A DNA stretch of 64,000 nt from NCBI GenBank assembly GCA_028532855.1, contig JAQQAL010000017.1, positions 1-64,000 of the forward strand, in the 5' to 3' direction. The position numbers and the translations under genes were made by a program. Below are positions 35,180-44,079 of the stretch, piece by piece. Every line of letters starts with the position of its first letter. The first letter of the stretch is position 1. Source of the stretch: Candidatus Thalassospirochaeta sargassi. Its GTDB lineage: Bacteria; Spirochaetota; Spirochaetia; UBA9216. Under the pieces are notes generated by a model. That model saw only the letters and a list, made by a program, of their open reading frames with translations, did no database searches and was not told the DNA's origin.

Positions 35180-35840
35180 CAATTATCTCAAAGAGGCGGA
35201 AGAGATTTTCAGTAAAAATGGGTACCTGCTGCCCCCATGGGCAAGCTGGAAGCCTGAAGTATGGAAAAAGAATGCAGGGAAATGTAAAAACCTCTTTGAC
35301 AGCTGTCTCGGCTGGGATCTTACTGATTTCGGTAGTGAAGATTTCCTGAACAGGGGTCTGCTGCTGGTAACCGTGAGAAACGGAAATGAAACTGATGACG
35401 AAAAACCCTATGCTGAGAAAATAATGCTGATAAAGGAAAATCAGGAAACCCCTTTTCACTTTCACTGGTCGAAGACCGAAGACATTATCAACCGCGGCGG
35501 AGGAAACCTGGTGCTTGAACTTTACAATTCTACGGAGGATGAGAAGTTCTCTAATGAAACAGTTTCTTTTCTCACCGATGGAATAGCTAAATCAGTAGAA
35601 CCGGGTGGCAGGGTTGTTTTAACTCCGGGAGAAAGTATAACGCTTAAGACAGGTGTTTATCATCGATTTTATGCTGAAGAAGGAAAAGGTCCAGTGGTCG
35701 CCGGTGAAGTAAGCATGACGAATGATGACGCAGCGGATAACAGATTCTATGACAACTGCGGTAGATTTCCAGCAGTCGAAGAGGATGAATCGCCATACAG
35801 ACTCCTGGTCGGAGACTACGATTCGTTTATAAAGGAATAA
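35160..35840 (+). CDS. D-lyxose/D-mannose ketol-isomerase (YdaE-like)
   Basis: A 226-residue single-domain cupin that matches D-lyxose isomerases in length and motif. The metal site is seen as PFHFHWSKTEDIINRGGGNL (His, His, Glu), with the later His in LKTGVYHRFYAEEGKGPVVA. N-terminal features YLLPPWASWKPEVW are also typical of this family. These enzymes interconvert D-lyxose with D-xylulose and D-mannose with D-fructose. It starts within the lacI-like gene behind GGAG and is followed after one base by the sugar kinase. This points to a non-phosphorylated aldose being isomerised, then phosphorylated. Confidence 0.87.
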   Translation: MKRSVINNYLKEAEEIFSKNGYLLPPWASWKPEVWKKNAGKCKNLFDSCLGWDLTDFGSEDFLNRGLLLVTVRNGNETDDEKPYAEKIMLIKENQETPFHFHWSKTEDIINRGGGNLVLELYNSTEDEKFSNETVSFLTDGIAKSVEPGGRVVLTPGESITLKTGVYHRFYAEEGKGPVVAGEVSMTNDDAADNRFYDNCGRFPAVEEDESPYRLLVGDYDSFIKE

Positions 35841-35841
35841 G

Positions 35842-37044
35842 ATGATGCGGATAAACGGGATAGGCTGTTCTCTTATCGACAACCTGTATACCCCGGTTGA
35901 TTTCAACTCAACCAGTTATAAAAAATGGACGGAAGCCGGCGGTATTCAGAACGGCATTATAACCGGTGGACTCATTTTCGGAGATGATCTTGAGACATCT
36001 TCTGGAATTCCCTACAGTAGTATCCTTGATGAAGTCACCGGAGGCGGAATAATTCCGTCAAAAAATATCGGGGGCCCCGGTGTAGTAGCGGTCATCCATA
36101 TTTCGCAGATACTCAATAGCGACGGACATGAAATAGGATTTATCGGCAGCAGGGGCACTGATTTAGACGGTGAATACCTCTCCCGAAAGCTTGGACTGTT
36201 CAACATTGACAGCTCAAATTATATTACAGCTACCGGACACACGCCTTTTACCGATGTACTCGCTGACCCTGACTATAACTGCGGCAACGGCGAGCGTTCA
36301 TTTATTAACTATATCGGCGCCGCCGGTGAAATGAGTACGGACATGATTCCCTCTTCATTTTTTGAGGCCGATATACTCATTTTCGGAGGCACAGGCTTAA
36401 CCCCGAAAATCCATGATGATTTAAGCATTCTGCTGCGAAAGGGCAAACTTAAGGGTGCAATTAACTGTGTAAATACCGTTTATGATTTTCGAAATCAGAA
36501 AAAAGACCCGGCGGGTCCGTGGCCTCTGGTTTCGGAGAGAAAGGATTTCGGACTTATCGATCTTCTCATAACCGATAACGAAGAAGCACTAAGGATCAGC
36601 GGCTGTGATAAGAAATCAGATGCCGCAACATTCTTCATGGAAGCCGGAACCGGGTCCGTAATTATAACCCACGGTGAGGAAGACATTATCTGCTGCTCCG
36701 ATGGCAGATTATTTACAGAAGAAAACAGCTTTACAATACCTGTTTCGGCTAAAGCCGGAAATATTATACGTAACACACCGGCAGGAGAAGCTGATACCAC
36801 CGGTTGCGGCGATAATTTTGCCGGCGGGGTCTACGCCTCCGTAATCCGGCAGATCGAAAGAGCAGAGACAAACGGTAAACCCTCACTGAAAAAGGCTGCA
36901 GCTTTCGGAGCTGTCTCCGGTGGTTTCGCAGGACAGTATCTCGGCGGTGTATTCTATGAAAAAAATGATGGCGAAAAGCTGGCAAAAATACTGCCCCTGC
37001 TCAGAGCATATGAAAAACAGACAGGAGAATCTTATGCATGGTAA
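35842..37044 (+). CDS. PfkB-family carbohydrate kinase
   Basis: A 400-residue ribokinase-like kinase with the second PfkB signature ADTTGCGDNFAGGVYA at about residue 315, including the catalytic aspartate and anion hole. The first signature region NIGGPGVVAVIHISQIL and GFIGSRGTDLDGEYL is recognisable. It is about 80 residues longer than ribokinase, mostly in the N-terminal part (GGIQNGIITGGLIFGDDLE). The substrate is not evident; D-fructose or D-xylulose from the upstream isomerase are the natural candidates. Two adjacent ATGs (35842, 35845) are possible starts, and the end overlaps the next gene by 11 bases. Confidence 0.85.
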   Translation: MMRINGIGCSLIDNLYTPVDFNSTSYKKWTEAGGIQNGIITGGLIFGDDLETSSGIPYSSILDEVTGGGIIPSKNIGGPGVVAVIHISQILNSDGHEIGFIGSRGTDLDGEYLSRKLGLFNIDSSNYITATGHTPFTDVLADPDYNCGNGERSFINYIGAAGEMSTDMIPSSFFEADILIFGGTGLTPKIHDDLSILLRKGKLKGAINCVNTVYDFRNQKKDPAGPWPLVSERKDFGLIDLLITDNEEALRISGCDKKSDAATFFMEAGTGSVIITHGEEDIICCSDGRLFTEENSFTIPVSAKAGNIIRNTPAGEADTTGCGDNFAGGVYASVIRQIERAETNGKPSLKKAAAFGAVSGGFAGQYLGGVFYEKNDGEKLAKILPLLRAYEKQTGESYAW

Positions 37045-38254
37045 TAGGAAAAAAGCTGTAATATTCGGCGCCGGAAATATCGGTCGCTCATTTATAGGCA
37101 ATATATTCGCCTCAAACGGATGGAGGGTAATCTTCGTCGACGCAAACAGCGAACTGGTTGACCGCCTGAATAACCGGGGCAGCTATACGATACTAATCAA
37201 AAGGAATAACCGGGGAGACGAAACTGTCACTGTAAGCGGGATATCAGCCCTGCACAGCTCGCAGAGCGGCGAAATCATAGAAGAACTTTGCAGCTGCAGC
37301 CTCTGTGCTACTTCGGTAGGCCAGAACGCCCTTCGCTTTGTTGTTCCCCAAATTGCAGAAGCAGTTAAAACCCGCGCAGCATCCGGGCAGCCGCCGCTTG
37401 ATGTTATCATTGCAGAAAATATCAGAAACGGGGCTGATTTTTTTCGCGGGATATTCATCGAGAAGGGTCTTGATGGAAGTGAAGCCGGTCTTGTCGAAAC
37501 CAGCATTGGCAAGATGGTTCCGACTATGCTGAGGGAGGATCTGGCCGTTGATCCCCTAATCCTGCATGCGGAGGAATATAATACACTGATTCTTGATGCT
37601 GAAGGTTTTAAAAATCCAGTGCCCGATCTGCCCGAAATCAAAGCAGTTAAAAACATCGCCGCATGGGTAGACCGCAAACTGTTCATACACAATCTCGGCC
37701 ATGCAGCAGCAGCCTACTTCGGTTACAGAAAATTCCCCGAACGACATTTGATTGCCGAGATTATCACCGACAACGAAATAAACACATTGGTTCGCGGCGC
37801 GATGAACGAGGCTGCGGCATCCCTGCTCTCCGAATACCCCGAAGATTTTACTGCTCAGACCCTGCAGGAGCATATCGAGGATCTCCTCTACCGCTTCGGC
37901 AACCTGGCTCTGGGCGACACTATATTCAGGGTTGGCCGGGATCTTTCGCGAAAACTGAACCGCAACGACAGAATTCTCGGTGCTGCAGGACTATGTCTGA
38001 AACACGGACTCCCCTGCAACAAAATAATGGAGGTATTTAATGCAGCTCTTGACTTCAGAGCTGTAGATGAATGGGGTGCGATGTATGCATCCGATACCGA
38101 ATTCCTGAAAAAAACGGCAGTTTTCAGCATTGATGAATCCGGAAGCAGCAGCTTGATATTTTCACTGCTTGGTTTGAAAGATGATGATTTAATTCTCGAA
38201 CAATTAATAAAAGAAAAACTTCTATTGAGAAAGAAAGATAAAACCGGAAATTAA
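37034..38254 (+). CDS. Mannitol-1-phosphate 5-dehydrogenase-like polyol (phosphate) dehydrogenase
   Basis: The ATG at 37034 lies 7 bases after AGGAG and leads straight into the Rossmann motif (KKAVIFGAGNIGRSFIGNIF); the reading frame opens further upstream but that part lies inside the kinase gene. The protein has 406 residues. The catalytic K-x(4)-N-x(2)-H signature of polyol-specific long-chain dehydrogenases is present in RKLFIHNLGHAAAAYFGY. This family reduces fructose-6-phosphate to mannitol-1-phosphate, or relatives, with NAD. Together with the kinase it may link mannitol or arabinitol phosphates to the ketose phosphate pool; the exact polyol is unproved. Confidence 0.82.
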   Translation: MHGNRKKAVIFGAGNIGRSFIGNIFASNGWRVIFVDANSELVDRLNNRGSYTILIKRNNRGDETVTVSGISALHSSQSGEIIEELCSCSLCATSVGQNALRFVVPQIAEAVKTRAASGQPPLDVIIAENIRNGADFFRGIFIEKGLDGSEAGLVETSIGKMVPTMLREDLAVDPLILHAEEYNTLILDAEGFKNPVPDLPEIKAVKNIAAWVDRKLFIHNLGHAAAAYFGYRKFPERHLIAEIITDNEINTLVRGAMNEAAASLLSEYPEDFTAQTLQEHIEDLLYRFGNLALGDTIFRVGRDLSRKLNRNDRILGAAGLCLKHGLPCNKIMEVFNAALDFRAVDEWGAMYASDTEFLKKTAVFSIDESGSSSLIFSLLGLKDDDLILEQLIKEKLLLRKKDKTGN

Positions 38255-38269
38255 GACAAAACATACTTG

Positions 38270-38297
38270 TACTCTTTTTTCGCTTGAGTAAAGAGTA
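38270..38297. promoter_or_regulatory. Inverted repeat TACTCTTT-n12-AAAGAGTA before the symporter gene
   Basis: Perfect 8-base arms at 38270-38277 and 38290-38297 lie in the 64-base gap between the dehydrogenase and symporter genes. It is AT-rich, so it is not a strong terminator. It could be a regulatory site or RNA fold; nothing else supports it. Confidence 0.3.
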
Positions 38298-38318
38298 ATC
38301 CACCCGTATAATTTTTTA

Positions 38319-39788
38319 ATGGAAGAAAACAGCACACAAATACGCGAACTCAAACCCCGGAATTACATAGCCTACGGACTCGGCGACCTCTACGGAGGCG
38401 GCTCATTTTTTCTGATATCAACTTTCAGCATGTATTTTCTTGTCTCGGTAGTCGGAATGAACCCTGTGCTTGCAGGACTGATACCCGGCCTCGGCAAGAT
38501 CTGGGATTCAATATCTGATCCGTTGATGGGTTATTTAACCGACAACAATAAATCCAGGTTCGGACGAAGAAGGGTTTTCTTCCTCATAGGAATCATACCT
38601 ATAATGGTAACATTCACACTTATCTGGCTGCCTGTCCCCTTCAAGAGCCAGATTTCACTGTTTATCTATTATTTTATAACCTATCTTATGTTCTACAGCT
38701 GCTCTACCATGGTGCTTGTTCCATATTCCGCCCTGAGTGCCGAGATGACAAATGATTTCAGCAAGCGTAACCGCCTGATAGGGACAAGGATGGTTTTTTC
38801 AATGGCTGCAACCCTGATTGGGGGCGTTGCCGCACAGCCGCTAATCAATTCCTTTTCGAGCCAGAGCATGGGACATTTGATGATGGGGCTTATATTTGCT
38901 ATAATTTTCGCCCTTCCCTATATCCTGGTATTCCTCGGAACCTGGGAGATACCGATTGAAAGGAAAGTGAAAGATGAACGCAGCTCAATTCTTAAAAACT
39001 TCAGTTCAATCTACCGTAACAGAACCTTCCGAATCCACATCCTGATGTATATCTGCGCCTACGCAGCAATGGATATTCTGATGGCCTGGTTTAAATTCTA
39101 CGTAATTGATTACCTGAAAAATCCGCAGGTTGTAACCTTCGGACTCGGAGCCATACTTATTACCCAGTTAATCGCCCTGCCCGTCTATGTAAGGATTTCG
39201 AACAGACGGAGTCATGCCTTTGCCTACCGTACGGGCCTTATAATCTGGGCTCTTGCAATTGCGGCCCTGACGATACATCAGCCCGGCGGCAGTATGCTCC
39301 GGCTGATCCTCAACTGCGTCTGCATAGGTGCGGGAATGTCGGCCGGAGTGATAATCCCTTTTCAGCTGCTGCCCTTTGACGCGGATGTCGACGAGCTTAT
39401 AACAACTGAAAAAAGGGCCGGAACATACGCAGGCGCAATGACACTGATAAGAAAACTTATTCAGGGAGCCCTTGTACTCCCAGTTCTGGGCCTTCTGCTT
39501 TCGCTGATAGGTTATCAGACTTCTACCGATGGTGAAATTATAATCCAGACTGCTGAGACAATGCTGAGGCTGAGAATAATCTTCATTACGGCGCCCATGC
39601 TGCTTGCTGTTACAGGCATTCTCGTCAGCTTTCGTTTTCCGGTTACCCCTAAAACTCATAAAATTCTAATGAATGAAATAGACCGATTGAAAAAAGGAGG
39701 AGACAAGTCTGAAGTGTCGCCAGAAACAAAATCGGTCTGTGAAAAACTCACCGGTCTTGATTACATGCACCTTTATAAAGAATCCTGA
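38319..39788 (+). CDS. GPH-family sugar:cation symporter (MelB-like)
   Basis: A 489-residue transporter with twelve predicted helices. The family signature is clear: YGLGDLYGGGSFFL in TM1, then GLGKIWDSISDPLMGYLTDN with the conserved aspartates, then RFGRRRVFFLIG. A second cytoplasmic motif occurs at KRAGTYAGAMTLIRKLIQGA. GPH proteins import sugars or sugar glycosides with Na+, H+ or Li+. It lies last in the lacI-lyxose isomerase-kinase-dehydrogenase operon and probably brings in the substrate. A 64-base gap with an inverted repeat sits in front of it. Confidence 0.9.
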   Translation: MEENSTQIRELKPRNYIAYGLGDLYGGGSFFLISTFSMYFLVSVVGMNPVLAGLIPGLGKIWDSISDPLMGYLTDNNKSRFGRRRVFFLIGIIPIMVTFTLIWLPVPFKSQISLFIYYFITYLMFYSCSTMVLVPYSALSAEMTNDFSKRNRLIGTRMVFSMAATLIGGVAAQPLINSFSSQSMGHLMMGLIFAIIFALPYILVFLGTWEIPIERKVKDERSSILKNFSSIYRNRTFRIHILMYICAYAAMDILMAWFKFYVIDYLKNPQVVTFGLGAILITQLIALPVYVRISNRRSHAFAYRTGLIIWALAIAALTIHQPGGSMLRLILNCVCIGAGMSAGVIIPFQLLPFDADVDELITTEKRAGTYAGAMTLIRKLIQGALVLPVLGLLLSLIGYQTSTDGEIIIQTAETMLRLRIIFITAPMLLAVTGILVSFRFPVTPKTHKILMNEIDRLKKGGDKSEVSPETKSVCEKLTGLDYMHLYKES

Positions 39789-39879
39789 TAAGGATATAAC
39801 AGAATCTCAAAACTAACACAGATTTTTTGTTCACAAGCCCCTTAAAATAGTTCATAATAACACGTTCATGATATATTAT

Positions 39880-39925
39880 TTGACATTCCAGATAGATCGT
39901 GGTTTACTTACTTATTGTAAGTAAA
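39880..39925 (+). promoter_or_regulatory. Promoter and ROK-type operator of the ABC sugar importer operon
   Basis: TTGACA (39880-39885), 17 bases, then TTTACT (39903-39908) as -10. The -10 lies inside a perfect palindrome TTTACTTAC-TTATT-GTAAGTAAA (39903-39925), so a bound repressor would block polymerase. The same architecture, TTGACA-N17-TTTACTTAC, recurs at 44019. AAGGAG follows 10 bases before the ATG. Confidence 0.8.
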
Positions 39926-39948
39926 ATAATAAAAAGGAGATTCACGTC

Positions 39949-41244
39949 ATGAAAAAGAAAGTAATTCTAATGCTCATCACTACAATCCTGGCTTTATCTG
40001 TAGTTATGATTACAGGATGTAAGAAAGAGGATGAAAGTAAAGCTGATCAGCCCGCTAAACAGGAACTCATCACCCTGAAATGGCCCACAATCTGGGTTGG
40101 TGAAGATTCAAAGGCTCCGATGATTGCAGCCCTTGTAGACGAATTCAATGCAATGAATGAAGGCAGGTATAAGGTTGAAATCGAGGCTAACCCGGATTAC
40201 GACGCATATCGAAACAAACTTAACTCGCAGATCGCTGCGGGCGTTGTCCCCGATCTCTTCGTTTTAAACCCCGATCCTACTTCACTCTCATTTTATGAGG
40301 GCGATCTTCTTATGGATTTCGCTGAGGAACTGTCAGGCAGCTGGGGAGATAATTTTGTATCGGGAGCTATTTCCGGTGCAACAATCGACGGAGCTTTAAA
40401 GTCTATTCCTTACGAAGTCGGCTATACTCCGGTCTGGTATAATATGGATATTTTCAAGGCTGCAGGCATCCCGGACATCCCCAAAACCTATGATGAATTT
40501 TTTGATGCGTGTGAAAAGATCAAGGCTGCCGGTTTTATCCCGACAAGTCAGATGACCGGAGGAACAAACGCCTGGACATCAATGCTCTGGTTCTCTCATA
40601 TTGCAGCATCAATAGGCGGACCTGATGTTTGGGAAAAAGACATCACCGATCCGGTATTCGTTCAGGCTGCTGAGATTCTCAGGATGATGTACATTGACGG
40701 CAATACCTCAAAAGATGCAGTGGGAGGAGATGCCGGGGTTTCAGGCGGACATTTTCTCGCAGGCAGAAGTGCAATGTTCATTAATGGCCCATGGTATATA
40801 GGCCGGGTAAAGAATGATGCTCCGGATGTATTCAAGGCTACAAAAATTGGTCCCGCGCCTGCTGTAGAAGGAGGATTCGAAGGCGCTCAGATAGGTTTTC
40901 CGCAGTCCAACCTGGCAGCCGGTGCTACTGATGATCCGGCAAAGAAAGAAGCTGTTATTGCTTTCATGAAATGGATGACTCTGCCTGAAAACGTAAAAAA
41001 GATTTCAATGGATGCAGGCTCAATGTTCGCTGTTAAATTCGGAGTTGATGACGGGGAAGATGTAGATCTTGTTCAGGGCCAGTTTATGAATGCAGTAAAC
41101 GACTCAGCATTTGTTAACACCCATTTTCAAGCCAACTTTGCCACCGACGTTGTTGCAGAGTTCGGACAGGCTCTTGCCAGGATGGCGTTAGGCAAAGCAA
41201 CAGCTGAAGAGTTCATACAGCAGATTGCCGATAAGATCGACTAG
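39949..41244 (+). CDS. ABC transporter sugar-binding lipoprotein
   Basis: A 431-residue extracellular solute-binding protein of family 1 (MalE-like). The signal ends MITGCKKED with lipobox cysteine 24. Typical elements are VVPDLFVLNPDP near the N-lobe hinge, ALKSIPYEVGYTPVWYNMDI in the ligand cleft, and FLAGRSAMFINGPWYIGRV, the usual 'G-x-a-A-M-x-x-x-G-x-W' segment. It binds an oligosaccharide or glycoside in the periplasm and delivers it to the two permeases encoded downstream. Repression by the nearby ROK protein is suggested by the operator in its promoter. The ligand cannot be read from sequence. Confidence 0.93.
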   Translation: MKKKVILMLITTILALSVVMITGCKKEDESKADQPAKQELITLKWPTIWVGEDSKAPMIAALVDEFNAMNEGRYKVEIEANPDYDAYRNKLNSQIAAGVVPDLFVLNPDPTSLSFYEGDLLMDFAEELSGSWGDNFVSGAISGATIDGALKSIPYEVGYTPVWYNMDIFKAAGIPDIPKTYDEFFDACEKIKAAGFIPTSQMTGGTNAWTSMLWFSHIAASIGGPDVWEKDITDPVFVQAAEILRMMYIDGNTSKDAVGGDAGVSGGHFLAGRSAMFINGPWYIGRVKNDAPDVFKATKIGPAPAVEGGFEGAQIGFPQSNLAAGATDDPAKKEAVIAFMKWMTLPENVKKISMDAGSMFAVKFGVDDGEDVDLVQGQFMNAVNDSAFVNTHFQANFATDVVAEFGQALARMALGKATAEEFIQQIADKID

Positions 41245-41280
41245 AACAAGGCTGTTCTATTTCTCTGCAAATGATTATTC

Positions 41281-41312
41281 AGAACCCGGCTGCCAGGTCG
41301 GGTTCTATTTTT
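41281..41312 (+). terminator. Intercistronic stem-loop/attenuator between binding protein and permease
   Basis: AGAACCCG (41281-41288) pairs with CGGGTTCT (41299-41306) over a 10-base loop and runs into ATTTTT. Such elements let the binding-protein message exceed the permease message in ABC operons by partial termination or 3'-end protection. It also rules out the upstream ATG at 41271 as the permease start. Confidence 0.75.
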
Positions 41313-41327
41313 AAGAGGTTACTTTAT

Positions 41328-42212
41328 ATGAGAGTGAATAAAAACTGGAAGCAAATCATCCTCTTTCTTTTGCCGGCACTTATTCTCTTCGGTGTATATT
41401 TCATCTATCCCCTCGGCTTTGTCATCGTGACAAGCTTTTCGAAATGGAATGGAATATCAGCGCCGGTATTTCATGGTTTTAAAAACTATATTGAACTTTT
41501 TCAGGATGAAACTTTCAGACTCTCTATGCGAAACAACATTGTATGGGCCCTTGTTCTGGGCTTTGTTCAAATCCCGCTTGCTGCTGTCATGGCAATGATT
41601 CTGGCAAGAAAACCTAAAGGCTGGAAGTTTTTTAGAACCGCCTACTTCCTTCCAAATGTAATTTCACAGGTAGCCCTCGCTATGATGTGGCTGGCTATCT
41701 ATAACGCTGAATTCGGAATCCTTAATAACCTCCTTGAGATGATGGGTTTTGAAGGCCTGACCCGTAACTGGCTAGGTAATATGGACACGGCATTTCCTGC
41801 TGTTCTTGTTCAGCAGGTTTTCTACATTGGTTATTTCATGGTTGTAATTCTTGCATCGCGAATGGGTATTCCGGATTCCTACTATGAGGCCGCCGAGATA
41901 GACGGGGCGAATGTCTTTCAGCAGGAATTCTACATCACATTACCCATGCTGAAACCTATTCTCATAACCACTATGACCCTTGCCCTTGCCTACGGCATGC
42001 GGCATTTTGAATCAACATATCTCATGACCAACGGTGGACCAGCCCATTCAACCTCGGTAATGGGAATTCTTCTGTACAGGAACCTTGGAGCTTTGAATTA
42101 CGGTGAAAGCAATGCAATCGGTGCAATCCTGATTGTTTTCGGAGGCGCAACCATCGCCCTTATCAGGTGGCTGTTCAGCAGAAATCTCGATGCCGACGAT
42201 GGAATTCAATAG
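41328..42212 (+). CDS. ABC sugar transporter permease (MalF-like)
   Basis: The ATG at 41328 is chosen because it lies behind AAGAGG and after a terminator-like hairpin; it gives a 294-residue protein. Six membrane helices are predicted, starting with IILFLLPALILFGVYFIYPL. The EAA loop for ATPase contact is YYEAAEIDGANVFQQEFYIT, in the usual place before TM5. It forms the import channel with the next permease. No gene for the ATP-binding subunit lies in this operon, so a shared MsmK/MalK-type ATPase encoded elsewhere is presumed, as is common in sugar importers. Confidence 0.92.
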   Translation: MRVNKNWKQIILFLLPALILFGVYFIYPLGFVIVTSFSKWNGISAPVFHGFKNYIELFQDETFRLSMRNNIVWALVLGFVQIPLAAVMAMILARKPKGWKFFRTAYFLPNVISQVALAMMWLAIYNAEFGILNNLLEMMGFEGLTRNWLGNMDTAFPAVLVQQVFYIGYFMVVILASRMGIPDSYYEAAEIDGANVFQQEFYITLPMLKPILITTMTLALAYGMRHFESTYLMTNGGPAHSTSVMGILLYRNLGALNYGESNAIGAILIVFGGATIALIRWLFSRNLDADDGIQ

Positions 42213-42220
42213 GAGGAAAA

Positions 42221-43078
42221 ATGCATAAAACAAGAAGCCTTAATAGAACATCACCGGTTGATATAATGGCTAGAACGGGCAAATGGATATATCTGATCTT
42301 TTTTCTGATATTGACAATCCTGCCGCTCATATGGCTTATAATTTCCTCTTTCAAAACAAATTACGAGTTTGAAACACAGCCATTCGCACTTCCGGTTGTC
42401 TGGCAGATTCAAAACTATATCAAGGCATTTCAGATGGCTAACCTCGGTAGACTCTTCCTCAATTCTGTTATTGTCGCCATCTGTACAACAGCATTCAACA
42501 CCCTTGTAGCCTCCATGGCCGCTTTTGCTATATCCCGCGAGAATTTCAGATTCAAGAATGGTTTACTGACCATAATCCTGTCAGGCGTTCTCATTCCTAT
42601 AATCGCTCTCATGGTTCCCTACTTTAAAATCGTAAGCGGACTAGGATTATACGACACCCTGCCGGGACTCATAATTACCTATTCTGCAATAAATATTCCC
42701 ATTTCCGTCTTTCTGATTCACGGGTTTATGAGTACAATTCCTAAGGAGCTTGAAGAAGCCGCAATCATTGACGGATGCTCATTCACTCAGCGATATACAC
42801 GCATTGTGCTACCCTTGTCCATCCCCGGACTGGTCACCTCCGGAACCTTTGTTTTCATATACTGCTGGAATGAATTCACCTATGCAATGCTGCTTACATC
42901 ATCAGAGGCAAGCCGAACGCTTCAGCTTGGTATACGTTTTTTCAGAAGCCAGTTTGTAACAGATTACACATCAATGCTTGCCGCAATCGTTATAACAATG
43001 GTTCCGACCATCTTCGTCTACATCTTCATGCATAATAGAATAATAAGCGGAATGACCTCCGGCGCCGTTAAGGGATAG
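42221..43078 (+). CDS. ABC sugar transporter permease (MalG-like)
   Basis: AGGAGG at 42211 sets the start at ATG 42221, 285 residues. Six helices are predicted (from IYLIFFLILTILPLIWLIIS). The EAA loop is LEEAAIIDGCSFTQRYTRIV, followed by LPLSIPGLVTSGTFVFIYCW. The late YTSMLAAIVITMVPTIFVYI helix and the final HNRIISGMTSGAVKG are standard for MalG-type proteins. It begins 8 bases after the first permease and is followed 26 bases later by the amidohydrolase gene in the same transcript. Confidence 0.92.
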   Translation: MHKTRSLNRTSPVDIMARTGKWIYLIFFLILTILPLIWLIISSFKTNYEFETQPFALPVVWQIQNYIKAFQMANLGRLFLNSVIVAICTTAFNTLVASMAAFAISRENFRFKNGLLTIILSGVLIPIIALMVPYFKIVSGLGLYDTLPGLIITYSAINIPISVFLIHGFMSTIPKELEEAAIIDGCSFTQRYTRIVLPLSIPGLVTSGTFVFIYCWNEFTYAMLLTSSEASRTLQLGIRFFRSQFVTDYTSMLAAIVITMVPTIFVYIFMHNRIISGMTSGAVKG

Positions 43079-43104
43079 GACGGAACGTTGAACCTGCAGT
43101 AAAA

Positions 43105-44010
43105 ATGATAACCGATATCCATATACATTTCTGCGCAGCTGATCGATTTGATGAATTACTTCAATTCTGTGCGGAAGCAGGAATAAACCGTGCTGGACTG
43201 GTTTCTCTCCCCGACAAAAAAAACGGAAACTTCAACAGCGCCGTCCAGAAAGCCTTTAAATCAGCCCCGGAGAAATTTATCGGGTTCGGATGTCTTGATC
43301 ATCGCAGAGAAAGGACTGAAAAAAACGGAGCCATGCAGGTAGAAGAGCTTTACAATGAGGGGTTTAAAGGCCTCAAACTTTTGCTTGGAAAACCGGCCGC
43401 AGAAGACGAGTTCAAGCTCGAAATGGAAAGCAGCTATATTGCAGGAGCCCTGAAAGCCGCAGCAAACCTGAACATGCCGGTGCTGTTCCATATTGCCGAC
43501 CCGCCTGATCATTTCCCGAAACAGCCACCCGGGACCTTCAGCAGATGGATAGAACGCGGTGTCGAATTATTTTCAAATTTCCCGGAGACAACCTTTATCA
43601 CTGCACACCTTCTGTTTCTTGCCGGAGGTCTGAGCAATCTCAGCCGCATTATGGAAACCCTACCCAATCTTTACCTGGACACTGCACCCGGCCGCTGGTT
43701 CTACCGCCCGCTATCTGAAAATAAAGACGCTGCAACAAATTTCTTCAATTGCTATGCTGACAGGCTGCTGCTGGGCAGTGATTCGATCTTTGTTTCGCCT
43801 GATATCACAACATATCCTATGTTAGGCATCGAAGAAAACAACAGAACAATAAGAAGAATAAACCGATTTCTTAGCGCTGGCGAACATGAAATAATAGACG
43901 ATCCCTACCCAGGTAACGGTGGCGGCTGGCTAGCCTGTCTTAATCTGGATAAAGCCGTTATCAAAAAAATCACCCGCACCAATGCTGATCGCTTTTTCAA
44001 AGATGCATAA
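43105..44010 (+). CDS. Amidohydrolase_2 family metal-dependent hydrolase/decarboxylase-like protein
   Basis: A 301-residue TIM-barrel protein of the amidohydrolase_2 (ACMSD-like) group. The metal ligands are visible: HIH at residues 5-7 (ITDIHIHFC), the His of MPVLFHIADPP, the His of TFITAHLLF, and the Asp of LLLGSDSI. Family members hydrolyse lactones or amides or decarboxylate acids. It follows the sugar permeases on the same strand and so belongs to the importer operon. A sugar lactonase role is possible, but the neighbouring pathway does not obviously need one, so the substrate is left open. Confidence 0.75.
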   Translation: MITDIHIHFCAADRFDELLQFCAEAGINRAGLVSLPDKKNGNFNSAVQKAFKSAPEKFIGFGCLDHRRERTEKNGAMQVEELYNEGFKGLKLLLGKPAAEDEFKLEMESSYIAGALKAAANLNMPVLFHIADPPDHFPKQPPGTFSRWIERGVELFSNFPETTFITAHLLFLAGGLSNLSRIMETLPNLYLDTAPGRWFYRPLSENKDAATNFFNCYADRLLLGSDSIFVSPDITTYPMLGIEENNRTIRRINRFLSAGEHEIIDDPYPGNGGGWLACLNLDKAVIKKITRTNADRFFKDA

Positions 44011-44018
44011 TATAAAAA

Positions 44019-44064
44019 TTGACAAATATCCACGGATATGCTTTACTTACTTTGTGTAAATAAC
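44019..44064 (+). promoter_or_regulatory. Promoter and ROK-type operator of the isomerase-GH31 operon
   Basis: TTGACA (44019-44024), 17 bases, TTTACT (44042-44047). The operator TTTACTTAC-TTTGT-GTAAATAAC (44042-44064) covers the -10; the right arm differs from perfect symmetry at two positions. Spacing and sequence copy the promoter at 39880. Confidence 0.75.
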
Positions 44065-44079
44065 TAACAAGGATAGGAT

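Noticed and set aside
36920-37033. Upstream start for the mannitol-phosphate-dehydrogenase-like gene
   Set aside because: It lies inside the kinase gene; ATG 37034 has AGGAG and begins just before the Rossmann motif.
41271-41327. Earlier start for the first sugar permease
   Set aside because: The extra codons form the stem-loop at 41281-41306 and have no ribosome-binding site.
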